From Qipengyuania seohaensis (GTDB lineage: Bacteria; Pseudomonadota; Alphaproteobacteria; Sphingomonadales; Sphingomonadaceae), in the NCBI RefSeq assembly GCF_002795865.1, contig NZ_CP024920.1, forward strand, positions 2,205,001-2,269,000: a stretch of DNA of 64,000 nucleotides, in the 5' to 3' direction. The notes beneath the pieces were generated by a model. The model ran no database searches. It was not told the origin of the DNA and was given only the letters and a program-made list of their open reading frames with translations. The translations under genes and the position numbers were made by a program. Shown one piece after another: positions 61,880-64,000 of this stretch (position 1 is the first letter of the stretch; every line of letters begins with the position of its first letter).

Positions 61880-63510
61880 TGTATAAGTACGATTCATTCG
61901 ACCAGCAGATGGTCGACGCCCGGGTCGAGGAATTTCGCGACCAGGCACGCCGCCGTCTGGAAGGAAAGCTGACCGAAGACCAGTTCAAGCCGCTGCGGCT
62001 GATGAATGGGCTCTATCTCCAGCTGCACGCCTACATGCTGCGCGTCGCCATTCCCTATGGCACGCTCGACAGCCGGCAGATGCACGCGCTGGCCGATATC
62101 GCGGAGAAGTACGACCGCGGGTACGGGCATTTCACCACCCGCCAGAACATCCAGTACAACTGGATCAAGCTGGAAGATGCGGCGGACATCCTGGCCGATC
62201 TTGCCAAGGTGGAAATGCACGCCATCCAGACCAGCGGGAACTGCATCCGCAATATCTCATCCGATCACTTCGCGGGCGCAGCCGCCGACGAGGTCGTCGA
62301 TCCAAGGCCTTATGCCGAATTGCTGAGGCAATGGTCGAGCTTCCATCCCGAATTCAGCTATCTGCCACGCAAGTTCAAGATCGCGGTGATCGCCAGCGAT
62401 ACCGATCGTGCAGCCATGCGGTTGCATGACATCGGCATCCAGATCGTGGAGCAGGACGGCGAATTGGGCGCTGCTTTCTATGTCGGCGGGGGCATGGGCC
62501 GCACGCCGATGATCGCGCCTTGCATCAACCCCTTCGTCCCGCTCGACCAGCTGGTCACCTATGCCGAGGCGTGTCTGCGGGTCTACAACCGCCACGGACG
62601 GCGCGACAACAAGTACAAGGCGCGGATCAAGATCCTTGTCCACGAAATGGGCGCGGAAGAATACACCCGCCAGGTCGAGGCTGAATTCGCGCATTTACTG
62701 GAACAGGGCGTCGAACCACCGTTCGCCGAACTCGAGCGCATCCGCACCTTCTTCGAGGACCCGCTTTTCGAAACGGGCCTGGCCGACGAGATCGACCGTA
62801 GCGATCCCGATTTCGCCCTGTGGGTCGACCGCAATACCGTTGCGCACAAGGCTGGTGGATACGTGTCCGCCGTCATCAGCCTGAAGCCCGTGGGCGGAAT
62901 TCCCGGCGATGCGACGACCGAACAGATGCACCTCATGGCCGACCTCGCACGAGATTACAGCTTCGACGAGCTGCGCGTAATGCACACGCAGAACATCGTC
63001 CTGCCGCACGTCCGCAAGGCCGATCTCCACGCGCTGTGGACCGCTCTCGATGAAGCAGGGCTGGGCAGCCCGAACCTCGATACGGTCGAGGATATCATCG
63101 CCTGCCCGGGCCTCGATTACTGCAGCCTCGCCAATGCGCGCTCGATCCCCGTTGCGCAGCAGATTTCGGAGCGTTTTGCCGCAAATGGCAAGACCGAAGC
63201 GCTCGGACAGCTCAAGCTGAAGATTTCCGGCTGCATCAACGCCTGCGGCCACCATCACGCGGGCCATATCGGCATCCTTGGCGTCGATAAGAAGGGCGTC
63301 GAAAACTACCAGCTCCTGCTCGGCGGGAGCGAGGCGGAGGACGTCAGCCTCGCCAAGATCACCGGCCCCGGCTTCGACGAAGCAGGGATCGTCGACGCGG
63401 TCGAAACCGCCGCAGACGTCTACCTGCGCGAACGCCAGGACGGCGAACGCTTCCTCGACACTTACCGCCGTATCGGCATGACCCCCTTCAAGGAGGCCCT
63501 TTATGGCTGA
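61879..63510 (+). CDS. cysI: Sulfite (or nitrite) reductase, siroheme-Fe4S4 hemoprotein
   Basis: The 543-aa product has two ferredoxin-like repeats and the siroheme/[4Fe-4S] cysteines in 'IACPGLDYCSLANA' and 'ISGCINACGHHHAGHIG'. 'RGYGHFTTRQNIQYNWIKLE' is the N-terminal siroheme-contact part. Position between cobA/DUF2849 and DUF934/cysH-like genes favours sulfite over nitrite as substrate. It overlaps the next gene by eight bases. Confidence 0.93.
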   Translation: MYKYDSFDQQMVDARVEEFRDQARRRLEGKLTEDQFKPLRLMNGLYLQLHAYMLRVAIPYGTLDSRQMHALADIAEKYDRGYGHFTTRQNIQYNWIKLEDAADILADLAKVEMHAIQTSGNCIRNISSDHFAGAAADEVVDPRPYAELLRQWSSFHPEFSYLPRKFKIAVIASDTDRAAMRLHDIGIQIVEQDGELGAAFYVGGGMGRTPMIAPCINPFVPLDQLVTYAEACLRVYNRHGRRDNKYKARIKILVHEMGAEEYTRQVEAEFAHLLEQGVEPPFAELERIRTFFEDPLFETGLADEIDRSDPDFALWVDRNTVAHKAGGYVSAVISLKPVGGIPGDATTEQMHLMADLARDYSFDELRVMHTQNIVLPHVRKADLHALWTALDEAGLGSPNLDTVEDIIACPGLDYCSLANARSIPVAQQISERFAANGKTEALGQLKLKISGCINACGHHHAGHIGILGVDKKGVENYQLLLGGSEAEDVSLAKITGPGFDEAGIVDAVETAADVYLRERQDGERFLDTYRRIGMTPFKEALYG

Positions 63511-63949
63511 CTTCGTTTCCGACACCGACACGCTCATCCGCTATCGCGAAGACGAGCCCGTCGATCACGCGGCGGTGACGGTCGATTCCTTCCTCGACCA
63601 GTCGAACGCCAGCGCCGTGCGGGTGGAACCGGGCGACGATGCGCGCGAACTGATCCCGCATCTGGAACGCCTTGCTCTTGTGGAAGTGAACTTCCCCGCT
63701 TTCGGTGACGGGCGCGGATATTCCTCCGCTCGCCTCCTGCGCGAGGCCGGGTACGAGGGCGAATTGCGCGCCGTCGGCGATGTGCTGGTGGACCAGGTCG
63801 CCTATATGCGCCGCTGCGGCTTCGATGCGTTCGAACCCGACGCAGCCCTAAACGAGGCTGACCTCGAAACCGCATTGTCGCGCTGGCCGGAAGTATACCA
63901 GCCCGCCGCCGACAGCCGCACGCCGATCTGGGCCAAGCGTCACGCATGA
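63503..63949 (+). CDS. DUF934 protein (sulfite-reductase-associated)
   Basis: The 148-aa product has 'VRVEPGDDARELIPHLERLA', 'VNFPAFGDGRGYSSARLLRE' and 'LVDQVAYMRRCGFDAFEPDA', the DUF934 pattern. The family always sits beside cysI-type genes and may assist electron supply. It is coupled at both ends. Confidence 0.9.
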   Translation: MADFVSDTDTLIRYREDEPVDHAAVTVDSFLDQSNASAVRVEPGDDARELIPHLERLALVEVNFPAFGDGRGYSSARLLREAGYEGELRAVGDVLVDQVAYMRRCGFDAFEPDAALNEADLETALSRWPEVYQPAADSRTPIWAKRHA

Positions 63950-64000
63950 ACGAAACGCGCGCCATCGACCGGCTCGACACGGGGCCACGCTTCACGGATC
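63946..64000 (+). CDS. Start of a gene, probably phosphoadenylylsulfate reductase (cysH)
   Basis: An ATG at 63946 overlaps the DUF934 stop (ATGA) and the frame is open to the window edge: MNETRAIDRLDTGPRFTD. Eighteen residues are too few to identify a family. The call rests on the common order cobA-DUF2849-cysI-DUF934-cysH in alphaproteobacteria. Confidence 0.5.
   Translation, partial: MNETRAIDRLDTGPRFTD

Overview
The window is high-GC alphaproteobacterial DNA and best fits an Erythrobacteraceae-like member of the Sphingomonadales. The grounds are a GcrA cell-cycle regulator, the F1-ATPase inhibitor zeta family (DUF1476), a YlxR protein carrying an L7Ae-like domain beside nusA and infB, an overlapping crtW/crtZ carotenoid pair, and a TonB-dependent receptor feeding a TRAP transporter. 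No species can be named from sequence reading alone.

Bases 1 to about 6020 are the right end of an integrated phage-like element whose other end lies outside the window. Everything in it is on the minus strand: a small gene, a P4-type tyrosine integrase, an unknown gene, AlpA, a small protein, an HNH protein, a winged-helix replication-like protein, a P27-type small terminase, two small genes, and a partial HK97-type major capsid protein that runs off the left edge. It ends at a 3' fragment of a tRNA-Arg(TCT) gene (5976-6020), the expected attR, with repeated AGGTAAC integrase-arm candidates beside it. No large terminase or portal lies between the small terminase and the capsid gene, so a phage satellite is a serious possibility.

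Bases 6164-18670 are a polysaccharide/uronate utilisation locus. Two exported lyase-type proteins diverge from an operon of TonB receptor, FAH-family hydratase and TRAP DctPQM. These are followed by a LacI-type repressor and the catabolic operon of RpiB/LacA-type isomerase (DhuI-like), KduD-type dehydrogenase and KdgK kinase. Four copies of a TGACACCGGT-type palindrome sit in front of the four transcription units, which defines a self-contained regulon.

Bases 18926-27540 are mostly housekeeping: a Nudix hydrolase, Grx4/BolA/ATPase-zeta, and a leuC-leuD operon with a secreted metallo-beta-lactamase-fold protein and a tiny membrane protein inserted. They continue with a thioesterase, crtW-crtZ and small membrane proteins, including SufE nearby.

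Bases 27993-34261 hold an expanded phage-shock (Psp) locus. PspF is divergent from a textbook sigma-54 promoter that drives a 50-aa membrane peptide, PspA, PspB and PspC. At least four more tandem single-helix proteins follow, all ending in the same PspB-like 'LERI-TD ... IE-LRD' motif. An orphan secretin, a class of protein known to trigger Psp, lies just beyond pspF. This is the most unusual structure in the window.

Bases 34526-52109 run through a subtilisin-like protease, the canonical rimP-nusA-ylxR-infB-(thioesterase)-rbfA operon, an AbgT transporter, tdk, an M50 protease, truB-rpsO-pnp, two methyltransferase-fold proteins and a membrane diguanylate cyclase. Bases 52298-64000 carry gcrA, an ABC-2 permease, a SelD-N-terminal-like oxidoreductase, a DUF1499 protein, queF and a proline-rich membrane protein. 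They end with a sulfur block: sulfurtransferase, cystathionine beta-lyase, MscS channel, cobA, DUF2849, sulfite reductase, DUF934, and the start of a gene that is probably cysH. No rRNA, CRISPR array, insertion sequence or complete tRNA was seen.
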